Assembly: GCF_001426665.1 (NCBI RefSeq) | Contig: NZ_LMEY01000002.1 | Location: 1 to 64,000, forward strand | Length of the DNA: 64,000 nucleotides | Direction of reading: 5' to 3' | Source: Rhizobium sp. Root1334 | GTDB taxonomy: Bacteria; Pseudomonadota; Alphaproteobacteria; Rhizobiales; Rhizobiaceae | Position numbers and translations under genes: made by a program | Notes under the pieces: generated by a model | Database searches by the model: none | The model's input: the letters and a program-made list of their open reading frames with translations, nothing else | Told to the model about the DNA's origin: nothing | In this document: piece by piece, positions 29,376 through 38,301 of the stretch | Layout: each line of letters begins with the position of its first letter | Numbering within the stretch: the first letter of the stretch is position 1

Positions 29376-29669
29376 ATGGATGAAGAGAAAGAAGCACTGA
29401 AAGCGACCATCCGCGATGCGCTGCGGATGATCGTCGATCCGGAAATCGGAGGCAGTCTCGTTGATCTCGGCCTGATCTACGACATCGCCGTGGAGGAGGG
29501 CGGCATCGCCCGCATCACGATGACCACGACGACGCGGGGATGCCCGGCGAGTTCCTTCCTCACGGAGGCGGTCGAACACTGCGTGTCGGCTGTTGCAGGG
29601 ATCGAACATGCGCACGTGCGGTTGACCTACGAGCCGCCCTGGACCCCGCAGATGATGGTGGAAACCTGA
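29376..29669 (+). CDS. DUF59/MIP18-family metal-sulfur cluster assembly factor
   Basis: 97 residues from ATG 29376, five bases after the upstream stop; a GTG at 29289 would give an overlap inside the previous gene and is rejected. SufT/PaaD-type scaffold helpers assist Fe-S insertion. Family blocks: MIVDPEIGGSLVDLGLIYD near residues 19-37 (conserved DPE and LGLIYD), TTTTRGCPASSFL near 55 with the single Cys in a GCP motif, and LTYEPPWTPQMM at the end. Ends convergently with nnrS. Confidence 0.9.
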   Translation: MDEEKEALKATIRDALRMIVDPEIGGSLVDLGLIYDIAVEEGGIARITMTTTTRGCPASSFLTEAVEHCVSAVAGIEHAHVRLTYEPPWTPQMMVET

Positions 29670-29692
29670 AGCCTTGCCGAGCTGACTTGCGT

Positions 29693-30907
29693 TTACAGCG
29701 GTGTGCGGCGCGTGCGAACGAGGATCGGTCCGTATTCCACGCTGAAGAGGCCGAAGGCCGCGATCCAGAGCAGGCCGGAAACGGCGTAGATGACGGGGGC
29801 AACATCGGGAAACACTTCACCGAGAGGGCGCAGAAGTGCACAGAGGATCAGCGCGCCGTAGGCCGTAACGGTCATGCGCGAGGCCAGAAGCGGCCGGCCC
29901 GTGTGGCCGAGGCTTGCCCGCGTCATGACGGCCAGCATCATGCCGGCGATTGCGCCGACCGACAGCAGATGCAGGACGGAACGCACCTCAATCAGACCCA
30001 GCGCATGCAACCCGATGGCGAGGAAGCCAAGTGGCACGAAGGCGTAGGCGACATGGAGAATGAGGAGGAGCTTTTCCGGCCGGGTTGCCCACCCTTGCCA
30101 ACGATGCAGGCGCACGCAATGTATCGCGGCGACGGCAAGCCCGAGACCGGCCGTCCCGCGGTGTTCCGGGGCAACGGTCCATGCGGCGAGCGCGCCAACG
30201 CCTGTGAGAATGGCGACCGTGTCGAAGCCGTTGTAGGGTACGGGAAAATCCGTGCGGCCGGATTTTGCGAGCCAGTTGCGGGTGAAGCTTGGCAGGATGC
30301 GGCCGCCGACGATCATCACCAGCACCACATAGGCCGCGACAGCGAGCCGGATCGCCACATGGTCACCGCTGCCATTCATGACCGCTACATGGAAGAAACC
30401 GTTGGCCAGGGTGAGCGCCAGCAGGCCGGCAATCACCTTCAAGTCCTTCCACTTGCGCCCGGCGACGATTTCGCGCGTGCAGATGGCAAGCAGAGCCGCC
30501 AGGAACAGCCCATCGATCGCAGCGGCCGCGCTGACGCCGATGATGTCTGTCGCGAGCAAGGCGACGCGTCCCGCGCACCAGAGCCCGAAGAGAAAAGCGA
30601 GCGGCCAGCCGGAAACGGGCAGGCGGCCGGTCCAGTTCGGTACTGCCGTCAGCAGGAAGCCGGCCAGTGCCGCCGGGGCGAAGCCGAAGAGCATCTCGTG
30701 GGCATGCCAGTTGTGGGCGCCGTAAGCTCCGGCAAGGTCGAGGTGCCCGGTGATCGCCGCAATCCAGAGCGCCATAGCGGCGACCGCCCAGAGACCAGCG
30801 CCGAGGAAGAACGGTCGAAAGCCGTAGGAAAACAGCACCGGACCAGTGTGCGAAAGGCCGCGCGGGACGGCGCGTCTGACGCGTTCCGCATTTGGAATGG
30901 TGGGCAT
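29693..30907 (-). CDS. nnrS: NnrS family membrane protein
   Basis: 404 residues from ATG 30907 with AAGGAAG upstream; longer frames toward 31402 have no ribosome site. NnrS is a heme- and copper-containing membrane protein that counters nitrosative stress. Twelve spans; the diagnostic N-terminal FSYGFRPFFLGAGLW (about 27-41), the HNWHAHEMLFGF His cluster (about 68-80), SFTRNWL near 216 and HLLSVGAIAGMMLAVMTRASLGHTGR near 310-335 are all present. It converges on the DUF59 gene and is divergent from the Crp/Fnr regulator. Confidence 0.95.
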   Translation of the reverse strand: MPTIPNAERVRRAVPRGLSHTGPVLFSYGFRPFFLGAGLWAVAAMALWIAAITGHLDLAGAYGAHNWHAHEMLFGFAPAALAGFLLTAVPNWTGRLPVSGWPLAFLFGLWCAGRVALLATDIIGVSAAAAIDGLFLAALLAICTREIVAGRKWKDLKVIAGLLALTLANGFFHVAVMNGSGDHVAIRLAVAAYVVLVMIVGGRILPSFTRNWLAKSGRTDFPVPYNGFDTVAILTGVGALAAWTVAPEHRGTAGLGLAVAAIHCVRLHRWQGWATRPEKLLLILHVAYAFVPLGFLAIGLHALGLIEVRSVLHLLSVGAIAGMMLAVMTRASLGHTGRPLLASRMTVTAYGALILCALLRPLGEVFPDVAPVIYAVSGLLWIAAFGLFSVEYGPILVRTRRTPL

Positions 30908-31313
30908 GATCGTCTTCCTTTCACATTTATCATCCTTTCCTAGGCCGATCAGCGTGGTCCTTCTTTGCGGGACGGCAAAGAGCGGGGCTGGTCGCCTGAC
31001 GGGATTCCGCATTTGCGAGAAAATCCCGTTTGTCGCATCACAAAGAGGTCGGCGCGAATGCTTCTGGAAAAAGGGGCAAGCGTACACCGCCCCTTCAAAC
31101 GTGAGAAACAATGCCGCACCCGAAGGGTGCGGCTGTGCCGTTGGCGTGCCGCCGGACAATGTCGAGCTCGTCTTGACGTGGATAAGCGCTGGCATGCGTT
31201 GTTGGTGGTGCGTGCCGGGAAAGAGGCCTTCCGGTCCGGCGAGATGATCTGCTTTCTGTTGGAGGAGAGGCGTGGTAGGGGCATGGCACGTATTATGCGA
31301 GAGGGATCTGCCA
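30908..31313. other. Divergent regulatory region nnrS / Crp-Fnr regulator
   Basis: About 405 bp. It holds the TTG-N8-CAA box at 31030-31043. Open frames crossing it on both strands have no ribosome site or family match. The rest likely contains promoters for both divergent genes. Confidence 0.5.
31030..31043. promoter_or_regulatory. NnrR/FNR-like box upstream of nnrS
   Basis: TTGTCGCATCACAA, within TTTGT-N6-ACAAA, a good match to the TTG-N8-CAA dyads used by NnrR/DNR-type regulators. It lies 123 bp upstream of nnrS and 271 bp upstream of the regulator gene. Confidence 0.6.
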
Positions 31314-32009
31314 GTGAAAATCGACCGGACAGTCGTCCGGTCGCTCCTCCTGTTCGACAGGATAAGCGACGCGGACCTTGAAAGACTGCTCACCCATGCC
31401 ACCGCACGTCGCGTGACGGCGGGCGATGCCGTGTTCGAGCAGGGGCAGGTGGCGGAGAATTTTTTCCTGCTGGTGCATGGCCGGCTGAAAGTGACGCAAG
31501 TGACGCAGGACGGTCAGCAGATCATCGTGCGTATCGTCCATCCCGGAGACCTCTTCGGTTTTGCCAAAGCGCTGCAGCGGCTGGATTATCCGGGAACGGC
31601 CAAGGCGGCTGCGGAGAGTCTCATTCTGTGTTGGCCAACCGATTTATGGCCACAGTTCGTTGAACAAAACCCGCGCCTTGCCGTCAGCGCCATGCAGACA
31701 ATCGGACAGCGGCTGGAGGAAGCCCACACCCGTATCCGCGAAATGTCGACCCAGGAAGTCGAGCGCCGCGTCGCCCATGCGGTCCTGCGTCTTTCGCAAC
31801 AGGCGGGACGGCAGGAAGGGCATGGTATCCGCATCGATTTCCCGATTACAAAGCAGGACATCGCGGAAATGACCGGCACGACGCTCCACACGGTCTCGCG
31901 CATATTGACCTCCTGGGAAGAGCGCGGGCTTGTGGAAGGCGGCAGACAGAAACTTCTTGTCATCGATAGCGCAGGGCTGAGATCGCTCGCCGAGGGCGCG
32001 CGCGATTGA
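31314..32009 (+). CDS. Crp/Fnr-family regulator, NnrR/DNR-like
   Basis: 231 residues from GTG 31314 (AGGG upstream). Residues 10-125 are the cyclic-nucleotide-binding-like sensor domain (DAVFEQGQVAENFFLLVHGRLKV, HPGDLFGFAKAL); no N-terminal Cys cluster is present, so it is not an O2-sensing FNR. C-terminal helix-turn-helix: ITKQDIAEMTGTTLHTVSRIL near 178-198, whose E--T--R core recognises TTG-N8-CAA. Flanked by nnrS and pseudoazurin and near nos, it is probably the NO-responsive activator of this island, as NnrR is in rhizobia. Heme binding is inferred from relatives. Confidence 0.88.
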   Translation: MKIDRTVVRSLLLFDRISDADLERLLTHATARRVTAGDAVFEQGQVAENFFLLVHGRLKVTQVTQDGQQIIVRIVHPGDLFGFAKALQRLDYPGTAKAAAESLILCWPTDLWPQFVEQNPRLAVSAMQTIGQRLEEAHTRIREMSTQEVERRVAHAVLRLSQQAGRQEGHGIRIDFPITKQDIAEMTGTTLHTVSRILTSWEERGLVEGGRQKLLVIDSAGLRSLAEGARD

Positions 32010-32031
32010 CGCTGCCAAACACCGGTCCTGT

Positions 32032-32045
32032 TTGATCACGATCAA
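32032..32045 (+). promoter_or_regulatory. Perfect FNR/NnrR box upstream of pseudoazurin
   Basis: TTGATCACGATCAA is a perfect consensus dyad centred 78 bp before the pseudoazurin ATG, a spacing compatible with class II activation of a start site about 42 bp downstream. Confidence 0.85.
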
Positions 32046-32116
32046 AGAGCCAGGTCCTATTCGGGCGTATTCCTTGCCCATGGGACCCGCCGGGTTCGGT
32101 GAAAAAGGAAAATGAA

Positions 32117-32563
32117 ATGCTAAGAGTTTTCAACGGTCTTGCTGGCGCTGCTGCGATCCTGGTCGCGATGGCCGTTCCGGGGTTTGCCGCGGACTTCGAA
32201 GTCCATATGCTCAACAAGGGCGACAGCGGCGCCATGGTTTTCGAGCCCGCTTTCATCAAGGTAAGTCCCGGTGATACTGTAACGTTCATCCCGACAGATA
32301 AAGGTCATAATGCCGAGACCGTGAAAGATATGATCCCGCAGGGGGCTGCGCCGTTCAAAAGCAAGATAAACGAAACGTTCAAGGCGACTTTCGATCAGGC
32401 CGGTGACTACGTCATCAAGTGCACACCTCATTTCGGAATGGGAATGGTCGCTTTGATCGTCGTGGGCGACAATCCAACCAACCTGGAGGCTGTCAAGAGC
32501 GGCAAAATGCCAAAAAAGGCCCGCGAACGGCTTGATCTGGCCATTGCAGCCGCAGGCCAATAG
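32117..32563 (+). CDS. Pseudoazurin
   Basis: 148 residues from ATG 32117; GTG 32099 and the first residues before it are less likely. Small periplasmic blue-copper electron carrier, able to feed nitrite reductase or N2O reductase. Signal peptide residues 1-24; mature protein starts ADFEV. Copper ligands His64, Cys102, His105 and Met110, which are His40, Cys78, His81 and Met86 in mature numbering, identical to classical pseudoazurins. No nirK is in this window, so here it most plausibly serves NosZ. It is preceded by a perfect FNR-type box. Confidence 0.95.
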   Translation: MLRVFNGLAGAAAILVAMAVPGFAADFEVHMLNKGDSGAMVFEPAFIKVSPGDTVTFIPTDKGHNAETVKDMIPQGAAPFKSKINETFKATFDQAGDYVIKCTPHFGMGMVALIVVGDNPTNLEAVKSGKMPKKARERLDLAIAAAGQ

Positions 32564-32769
32564 CCCACTCCGGGACCAGATTTCCGGTAAGCCGGTACAG
32601 AAGCCATAGCCTTGGCTTTGGTGCGCGGATTTTTAAACGCGTTGGCGTAGGTGATCGTGGAACGTAAGAACTGGTTTCTCGCACCTATGCCTTTCAAACA
32701 CCAATCCGGCTGCCGTCAAGGCGCCGCGGCTCGTATGCTTTCGAAAACAAACAAACATGTGCGGCGCAC

Positions 32770-33693
32770 TTAGGGTATGTGGTTGTGCTCTATATCCAGC
32801 CATGGTGGGTTTTCGGCGTACATTTCCTGGATGAGCTTTTTGACCAGGTCGATGTAGGGGGAGGTGTCGCCAGCCCGCTGGTTGAGGATGACCGGGGAGA
32901 TGGCGTCCGGCTCCTCGAGCGGCCGGTAATGCACGTCGGAGCGCATCTGGCGGGCGGAGGCTGGGATGAGGCACAGGCCTGCATCCGCGGCGACGAGGCC
33001 AAGGGCAGTCTGGATTTCACGGACCTCGTGAACCTCGGCGGGCCGGGCATCATGGCCTTGCAACAGGCTCAATACCTGATCGGCATAGCTCGGCCGCGGC
33101 TCCTTCGGGTAGACGATGATCTTCCGGTCGGCGAGCGCCGCCATGGGGAGGGGGGCATTGCTTTCGGCGAGTGGCGTGCCCTTGGGAATGGCGACGACCA
33201 GCCGTTCCTCGCGCAAGACGATACCGGTGACATTGGGATCGCTGTGGCGCAGACGGCCGAAGCCGATGTCGATGCGTCCTTCCTTCAAGGCGGGGATCTG
33301 CTGCACCGAGACCATTTCGAGAAGCTGGATATCGAGTTCCGGCGCGTGCTGGCGCAGCTTTCGGACCAGCGACGGCAGGCCACCATAGAGGGTTGAGGCG
33401 ACGAAGCCGATAGAGAAGACACTGTTCTGGTTCAGCCCCACCCGGCGGGTTGCCGTGCGCATCTGATCGACCCGGCCAAGAACCTGCAGGGATTGCTCGT
33501 AAAAGAGCCGTCCCGCTTCCGTCAACCGCACCGGCCTGCTTTTGCGGATGATCAGGGGGACACCAAGCCCTTCTTCCAGGAGTTGGATTTGCCGGCTGAG
33601 CGGCGGCTGCGCGATATTCAGGGTTTTCGCTGCACGGGTGAAATTGCGTTCGCGCGCGACCGCAACGAAGTAACGGAGCTGGCGGAGATCCAT
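32770..33693 (-). CDS. LysR-family regulator of the cat/ben operon (CatR/BenM-like)
   Basis: 307 residues from ATG 33693 (AGGAAG upstream); the open frame back to 33867 is non-coding. Residues 1-60 are the LysR winged HTH (LRQLRYFVAVARERNFTRAAK, LNIAQPPLSRQIQLLEE). The effector domain has the CatR/BenM-type sequence IGFVASTLYGGLPSLVRKLR near 90 and GRIDIGFGRLRHSDPNV near 130. In relatives, cis,cis-muconate (and benzoate) turns on catechol and benzoate genes. It is divergent from catB with a dyad between them, the classical arrangement. Confidence 0.93.
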   Translation of the reverse strand: MDLRQLRYFVAVARERNFTRAAKTLNIAQPPLSRQIQLLEEGLGVPLIIRKSRPVRLTEAGRLFYEQSLQVLGRVDQMRTATRRVGLNQNSVFSIGFVASTLYGGLPSLVRKLRQHAPELDIQLLEMVSVQQIPALKEGRIDIGFGRLRHSDPNVTGIVLREERLVVAIPKGTPLAESNAPLPMAALADRKIIVYPKEPRPSYADQVLSLLQGHDARPAEVHEVREIQTALGLVAADAGLCLIPASARQMRSDVHYRPLEEPDAISPVILNQRAGDTSPYIDLVKKLIQEMYAENPPWLDIEHNHIP

Positions 33694-33752
33694 TCTTTCT
33701 TCCTTTTTAGGTATGTTGCGATGCGGTAAGTGCTTTTCTGCTGAGTATTTTT

Positions 33753-33776
33753 TGATACTATATCTAAAAGGTATCA
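33753..33776. promoter_or_regulatory. LysR-type operator between the regulator and catB
   Basis: Inverted repeat TGATAC (33753-33758) / GTATCA (33771-33776) with a 12-bp spacer, containing the ATAC and GTAT half-sites of CatR/BenM-type operators. It lies 60-77 bp from the two divergent starts. Confidence 0.65.
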
Positions 33777-33830
33777 TATCCAATGCAAATGGTGTTGGAC
33801 GGGCTGTTTTTGTTGTCGCAGGATCGCGGC

Positions 33831-35009
33831 ATGAATAAACGTTTTGCACCCACCGCCCCGAGAACACACATCGCCCCCGTCGTCGAACGGATCGAGACGG
33901 TGCTGGTCGATTTGCCGACCATCCGGCCGCACAAGCTGTCGGTTGCCACGATGGACGGGCAAACTTTGATGCTGGTGAAGGTCCATTGCAGCGACGGGAT
34001 CGTCGGCATCGGCGAGGGCACGACCATCGGTGGGCTTGCCTATGGCGGGGAGAGCCCTGAAGGGATGAAGCTCGCCACCGACACCTACTTTGAGCCGGTC
34101 ATTATGGGGCAGGACGCGACCCGGGTACAGGCGCTGATGGCGCGTATCGGCAAGATGGTGAAGGAAAACCGTTTCGCCAAAAACGCGGTGGAAACGGCGC
34201 TGCTCGATGCACATGGCAAGCGGCTCGGCCTGCCGGTCAGCGAACTTCTGGGTGGCCGTCGCCGCGACCGGTTGCCGGTCGCCTGGACGCTTGCATCCGG
34301 TGACACGGGCAAGGATATCGCCGAAGCGGAGCGGATGCTCGACCTTCGTCGCCACCGCATCTTCAAGCTGAAGATCGGTGCGAAACGGCTGAAGGAAGAT
34401 ATCGCCCATGTTGCCGCGATCAAACGGGCGCTCGGCGAGCGCGGCGCGGTGCGTGTCGACGTCAACATGGCCTGGAGCGAGACCGAAGCGGCCTATGGCA
34501 TGGCGGCACTGGCCGATGCCGGCTGCGAACTGGTGGAGCAGCCCGTCAATTCTCCGGCGGCCCTCGCCCGGCTAGTGCGACGCTTTCCAGTGGCGCTGAT
34601 GGCCGACGAGGCGTTGACCGGGCCGGAGTCCGCCTTCGAGATTGCAAAGATCGCAGGTGCAGATGTCTTCGCCGTCAAGATCGAGCAGAGCGGCGGCCTC
34701 TACAATGCGCAGCGTGTCGCAGCCATTGCGGATGCGGCCGGTATTGGCCTCTACGGCGGCACGATGCTTGAAGGTGCTGTGGGCACGATTGCCTCGGCGC
34801 AGGTCTTTTCGACCTTTGCCAACCTGCAATGGGGCACCGAACTGTTTGGCCCGCTGTTGCTGACGGAAGAGATACTGGCGAGACCACTCGACTACAGCGA
34901 TTTCGAGCTGACCGTACCGGCCGGGCCGGGTCTCGGTATCGAACTGGATGAGGAGCGCATCGCCTTCTTTGCCCGTAACGGGCTGCGCAAGACGATCAGC
35001 GCTGGTTGA
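33831..35009 (+). CDS. catB: Muconate cycloisomerase
   Basis: 392 residues from ATG 33831 (AGGA upstream); an ATG at 33783 lies in the operator region. Enolase-superfamily enzyme converting cis,cis-muconate to muconolactone. Catalytic lysine motif FKLKIG with Lys179 and Lys181, metal-binding Asp in VDVNMAW near 212, EQPV near 239 and DEAL near 263, and the second Lys in VFAVKIEQSGG near 287. First gene of the ben-cat operon, ten bases before catC. Confidence 0.95.
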   Translation: MNKRFAPTAPRTHIAPVVERIETVLVDLPTIRPHKLSVATMDGQTLMLVKVHCSDGIVGIGEGTTIGGLAYGGESPEGMKLATDTYFEPVIMGQDATRVQALMARIGKMVKENRFAKNAVETALLDAHGKRLGLPVSELLGGRRRDRLPVAWTLASGDTGKDIAEAERMLDLRRHRIFKLKIGAKRLKEDIAHVAAIKRALGERGAVRVDVNMAWSETEAAYGMAALADAGCELVEQPVNSPAALARLVRRFPVALMADEALTGPESAFEIAKIAGADVFAVKIEQSGGLYNAQRVAAIADAAGIGLYGGTMLEGAVGTIASAQVFSTFANLQWGTELFGPLLLTEEILARPLDYSDFELTVPAGPGLGIELDEERIAFFARNGLRKTISAG

Positions 35010-35019
35010 GGATAGGACA

Positions 35020-35310
35020 ATGCTTTTTCACGTACGGATGGATGTGAACATTCCCCGCGATCTGTCCCCGGCCGAGGCGGCCGAGATCATCGCGCGGGAA
35101 AGGGCCTATTCGCAGGACCTGCAAGCAAGCGGCAAGTGGCGGCATATCTGGCGCATCGCTGGCGCCTACGCGAACTACAGCGTCTTCGATGTCAAGGACA
35201 ATGCCGAGCTGCACGAGATCCTATCTGGGCTGCCGCTGTTCAAGTTCATGCAGATCGAGGTGGCGCCGCTCCTACGGCACCCTTCCTCGATCCGTGACGA
35301 CGATACCTGA
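35020..35310 (+). CDS. catC: Muconolactone delta-isomerase
   Basis: 96 residues, normal for the family. Isomerises muconolactone to 3-oxoadipate enol-lactone, the substrate of the pcaD product further along the operon. Family sequence: MLFHVRMDVNIPRDL at the start, ERAYSQDLQASGKWRHIWR near 28-46 with the active-site Arg region, and LPLFKFMQIEVAPLLRHPSS near 70-88. It starts ten bases after catB. Confidence 0.96.
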   Translation: MLFHVRMDVNIPRDLSPAEAAEIIARERAYSQDLQASGKWRHIWRIAGAYANYSVFDVKDNAELHEILSGLPLFKFMQIEVAPLLRHPSSIRDDDT

Positions 35311-35382
35311 CATTTTCGCAGGCGGATTCCGGGGGGGATGGACCCGGTACCTTTTTCGAAGCAAACCCAAGTGGAGGATGAA

Positions 35383-36321
35383 ATGAGCGTGAAGATTTTC
35401 GGTAGACCCGACATCCAGGATTTCCTGAAGGCCTTGAGCGGGCTCGACAAGAATGGCGGTGATCCGCGCGTCAAGCAGATCGTTCATCGGATCATGTCGG
35501 ACCTGTTCAAGACCATCGACGATCTCGATGTCACCCCGGACGAATACTGGACGGCCATCGCCTGGCTCAACGAGATTGGCGCAACCGGGCAGGCCGGCCT
35601 CATCTCGCCAGGCCTCGGCCTCGATCATTTCCTCGATGAGCGCCTCGACGCGATCGACGCGGAACTCGGCATCGACAACCCGACGCCGCGCACCATCGAG
35701 GGGCCGCTCTATGTTGCCGGTGCGCCGGTCTCGCAGGGTTTTGCCCGCCTTGACGACGGCACGGACACGAGCGGCCACACGCTGGTGATGCATGGCACGG
35801 TTTACGACGCTTATGGCAAACCGCTGCCGGGTGCGACCGTGGAGGTCTGGCACTGTGATACCCGCGGCTTCTACTCGCACTTCGACCCCACCGGAAAGCA
35901 GGCGCCGTTCAACATGCGCCGCACCATCGTCGCCGACGACAAGGGCTGCTACAGGTTCCGCAGCATCGTACCGAATGGCTACGGCGTACCGCCGGGCAGC
36001 CCGACGGAGCGGCTTCTCTCCGCTCTCGGCCGCCACGGCCAGCGCCCGGCGCATATCCACCTCTTCATCAGCGGCGAGGGTCACCGCAAGCTGACGACGC
36101 AGATCAACATCGAAGGCGACCCGCTGGTCAACGACGACTTTGCCTATGCGACCCGCGACGGCCTGGTTCCGGCCGTTATCGAGCGCACCGATGCGGCGAG
36201 CATCGCGGCCAATAGCCTCGAAGGGCCGTTCGCGGAGATCGTCTTTGATATCCACCTGACAGCGCTGGTGGATGGCATCGACAACCAGATCAACGAGCAG
36301 CGCAAGCGCGCCGCCGCCTGA
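35383..36321 (+). CDS. catA: Catechol 1,2-dioxygenase
   Basis: 312 residues from ATG 35383 with GGAGG seven bases upstream. Fe(III) intradiol dioxygenase cleaving catechol to cis,cis-muconate. The N-terminal 100 residues are the helical dimerisation/lipid-binding domain; the beta-core follows with iron ligands Tyr164 (RGFYSHF), Tyr200 (VPNGYGVP), His224 and His226 (AHIHLF), the same spacing as in characterised catechol dioxygenases. The order catB-catC-catA places it before benABCD. Confidence 0.96.
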   Translation: MSVKIFGRPDIQDFLKALSGLDKNGGDPRVKQIVHRIMSDLFKTIDDLDVTPDEYWTAIAWLNEIGATGQAGLISPGLGLDHFLDERLDAIDAELGIDNPTPRTIEGPLYVAGAPVSQGFARLDDGTDTSGHTLVMHGTVYDAYGKPLPGATVEVWHCDTRGFYSHFDPTGKQAPFNMRRTIVADDKGCYRFRSIVPNGYGVPPGSPTERLLSALGRHGQRPAHIHLFISGEGHRKLTTQINIEGDPLVNDDFAYATRDGLVPAVIERTDAASIAANSLEGPFAEIVFDIHLTALVDGIDNQINEQRKRAAA

Positions 36322-36328
36322 TCCACGT

Positions 36329-36350
36329 GGGCGGCCCCCGAGGGTCGCCC
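36329..36350 (+). terminator. GC-rich hairpin between catA and benA
   Basis: GGGCGGCCC / GGGTCGCCC arms around CCGA, starting 8 bases after the catA stop. There is no T-run, so it more likely stabilises or attenuates the operon mRNA than fully terminates it. Confidence 0.45.
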
Positions 36351-36419
36351 TACCCACCCCGATTATCGACATCGTTGCAAGGGCGCGCCTGATAGGCCGC
36401 CGCTTGCGGGAGAGAAGCC

Positions 36420-37778
36420 ATGCCCGCGATTATCGACAAGGCCCGTGACCTCGACCACCTGCTCGCCACTGCCGTACAGGACGATCATGAGGCCGGCACA
36501 TTCCGCTGCCGCCGCGATATCTTCACTGACGAAGACCTGTTCGCGCTGGAAATGAAGCATATTTTCGAAAGCAACTGGGTCTATCTCGCGCATGAGAGCC
36601 AGGTCCCGGAGAACAATGACTACTACACCACCTATATCGGGCGACAGCCCGTCGTCATCACCCGCGACAAGACCGGCGCGTTGAACGCGGTCATCAATGC
36701 CTGCGCCCATCGCGGTGCTATGCTTTGCCGCCGCAAGCACGGCAACAAGGGCAGTTTCACCTGTCCGTTCCACGGTTGGACCTTCTCCAACACGGGAAAG
36801 CTCCTGAAGGTAAAGGACGAGAAGTCGACGAAATATCCGGAGCAGTTCGCCAAGAACGGTTCGCACGACCTGACACGCGTTGCCCGCTTTGAGAACTATC
36901 GCGGCTTCCTGTTCGGCAGCCTCAGGGAGGACGTTGCGCCGCTCATCGACTATCTCGGCGAAGCACGGGTCATCATCGACCAGATCGTCGACCAGGCGCC
37001 CGATGGCCTGGAAGTGCTGCGCGGCAATTCCTCCTACATCTACGACGGGAATTGGAAGCTCCAGATGGAGAACGGCTGCGACGGCTATCACGTCTCCTCC
37101 GTCCATTGGAACTACGCCGCCACGATGGGGCGCCGCAAGGAAGAAGGCACCAAGGCGGTCGATGCCAATTCGTGGAGCAAGTCCGTCGCCGGGGTCTACG
37201 GCTTCGAGAACGGCCATATCCTGCTCTGGACCAACACGATGAACCCGGAGGTGCGCCCGGTTTATGGCCAGCGCGAGGAGATCAAGGCGCGTGTCGGCGA
37301 GGACAAGGCGGACTTCATCATCAACCAGACCCGCAATCTCTGCATCTATCCGAACGTCTTTCTGATGGACCAGTTCTCGACGCAGATCCGTGTGACGCGG
37401 CCGATCGGCGTCGATAAGACGGAGATCAGCATCTTCTGCTTTGCGCCGAAGGGCGAGAGCGCGGAGGACCGCGCGGTGCGTATCCGCCAATACGAGGATT
37501 TCTTCAACGTCTCCGGCATGGGGACAGCGGACGATCTGGAGGAATTCCGCGCCTGCCAGTCCGGCTATGCCGGCACGGCGGCACTCTGGAACGATATGTC
37601 GCGCGGTGCGCCACTATGGATCGACGGCCCCGATGACAATGCTAAGCGGATGGGGCTGAAGCCACTGCTCTCGGGCGAGCGCAGCGAAGACGAGGGGCTG
37701 TTTGTCCGCCAGCACGAATACTGGGCGGCGGTCATGCGCGAGGCGCTGGCCGCCGAAAGAAAGGGAGTGGTCGCATGA
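36420..37778 (+). CDS. benA: Benzoate 1,2-dioxygenase, large (alpha) subunit
   Basis: 452 residues. Rieske non-heme iron oxygenase adding O2 to benzoate to give the cis-diol. Rieske cluster ligands Cys95, His97, Cys115 and His118; mononuclear iron motif with Asp221, His224 and His229 in [13 protein letters not shown]. The C-terminal catalytic domain continues through [20 protein letters not shown]. It overlaps benB by 4 bases (ATGA), giving a 1:1 heteromer. Confidence 0.97.
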   Translation: MPAIIDKARDLDHLLATAVQDDHEAGTFRCRRDIFTDEDLFALEMKHIFESNWVYLAHESQVPENNDYYTTYIGRQPVVITRDKTGALNAVINACAHRGAMLCRRKHGNKGSFTCPFHGWTFSNTGKLLKVKDEKSTKYPEQFAKNGSHDLTRVARFENYRGFLFGSLREDVAPLIDYLGEARVIIDQIVDQAPDGLEVLRGNSSYIYDGNWKLQMENGCDGYHVSSVHWNYAATMGRRKEEGTKAVDANSWSKSVAGVYGFENGHILLWTNTMNPEVRPVYGQREEIKARVGEDKADFIINQTRNLCIYPNVFLMDQFSTQIRVTRPIGVDKTEISIFCFAPKGESAEDRAVRIRQYEDFFNVSGMGTADDLEEFRACQSGYAGTAALWNDMSRGAPLWIDGPDDNAKRMGLKPLLSGERSEDEGLFVRQHEYWAAVMREALAAERKGVVA

Positions 37779-38263
37779 GCATCCCCTACGACACCATCTG
37801 CGCCTTTCTCTTTCGCGAGGCGCGCCTTCTCGACGATCGGGAATGGGACGAGTGGCTGACCTGCTATGCGCCCGATGTCACCTACTGGATGCCGGCCTGG
37901 GACGATGACGATGCGATCACCGAAGACCCGCACGCACAGATCTCGCTGATCTTCTATCCAACCCGCGACGGGCTCGAGGACCGCGTCTTCCGTATCAAGA
38001 CCGAGCGGTCGGGCGCTTCGACGCCGGAGCCGCGGACCAGCCACAATGTCACCAATGTCGAAGTGGTGGCGGAAAGGGGCGGGGAGGTGGACGTCCGCTA
38101 CAACTTCAACACCCTCAACCACCGCTACAAGGTCACTGACCAGTTCTTCGGCACGATGTTCGTCACACTGCGCAAGGATGGTGACAACCTTTTGATATCG
38201 AACAAGAAAATCGTTCTGAAGAACGATTACATCCGTCAGGTCATCGACGTCTACCACATCTGA
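37775..38263 (+). CDS. benB: Benzoate 1,2-dioxygenase, small (beta) subunit
   Basis: 162 residues, starting inside the benA stop. Structural beta subunit (SnoaL-like cone fold) of the dioxygenase. Family sequence: [32 protein letters not shown] near 8-40 and [11 protein letters not shown] near 86. The partners benA and benC flank it. Confidence 0.96.
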   Translation: MSIPYDTICAFLFREARLLDDREWDEWLTCYAPDVTYWMPAWDDDDAITEDPHAQISLIFYPTRDGLEDRVFRIKTERSGASTPEPRTSHNVTNVEVVAERGGEVDVRYNFNTLNHRYKVTDQFFGTMFVTLRKDGDNLLISNKKIVLKNDYIRQVIDVYHI

Positions 38264-38301
38264 GGGCTGACGCGAGGCGGCCACGACCCGGAGGAAGGCT
38301 C

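Noticed and set aside
36329..36350. Hairpin between catA and benA as an operon-ending terminator
   Set aside because: No T-run, and benA has no visible promoter of its own; kept only as a possible attenuator.
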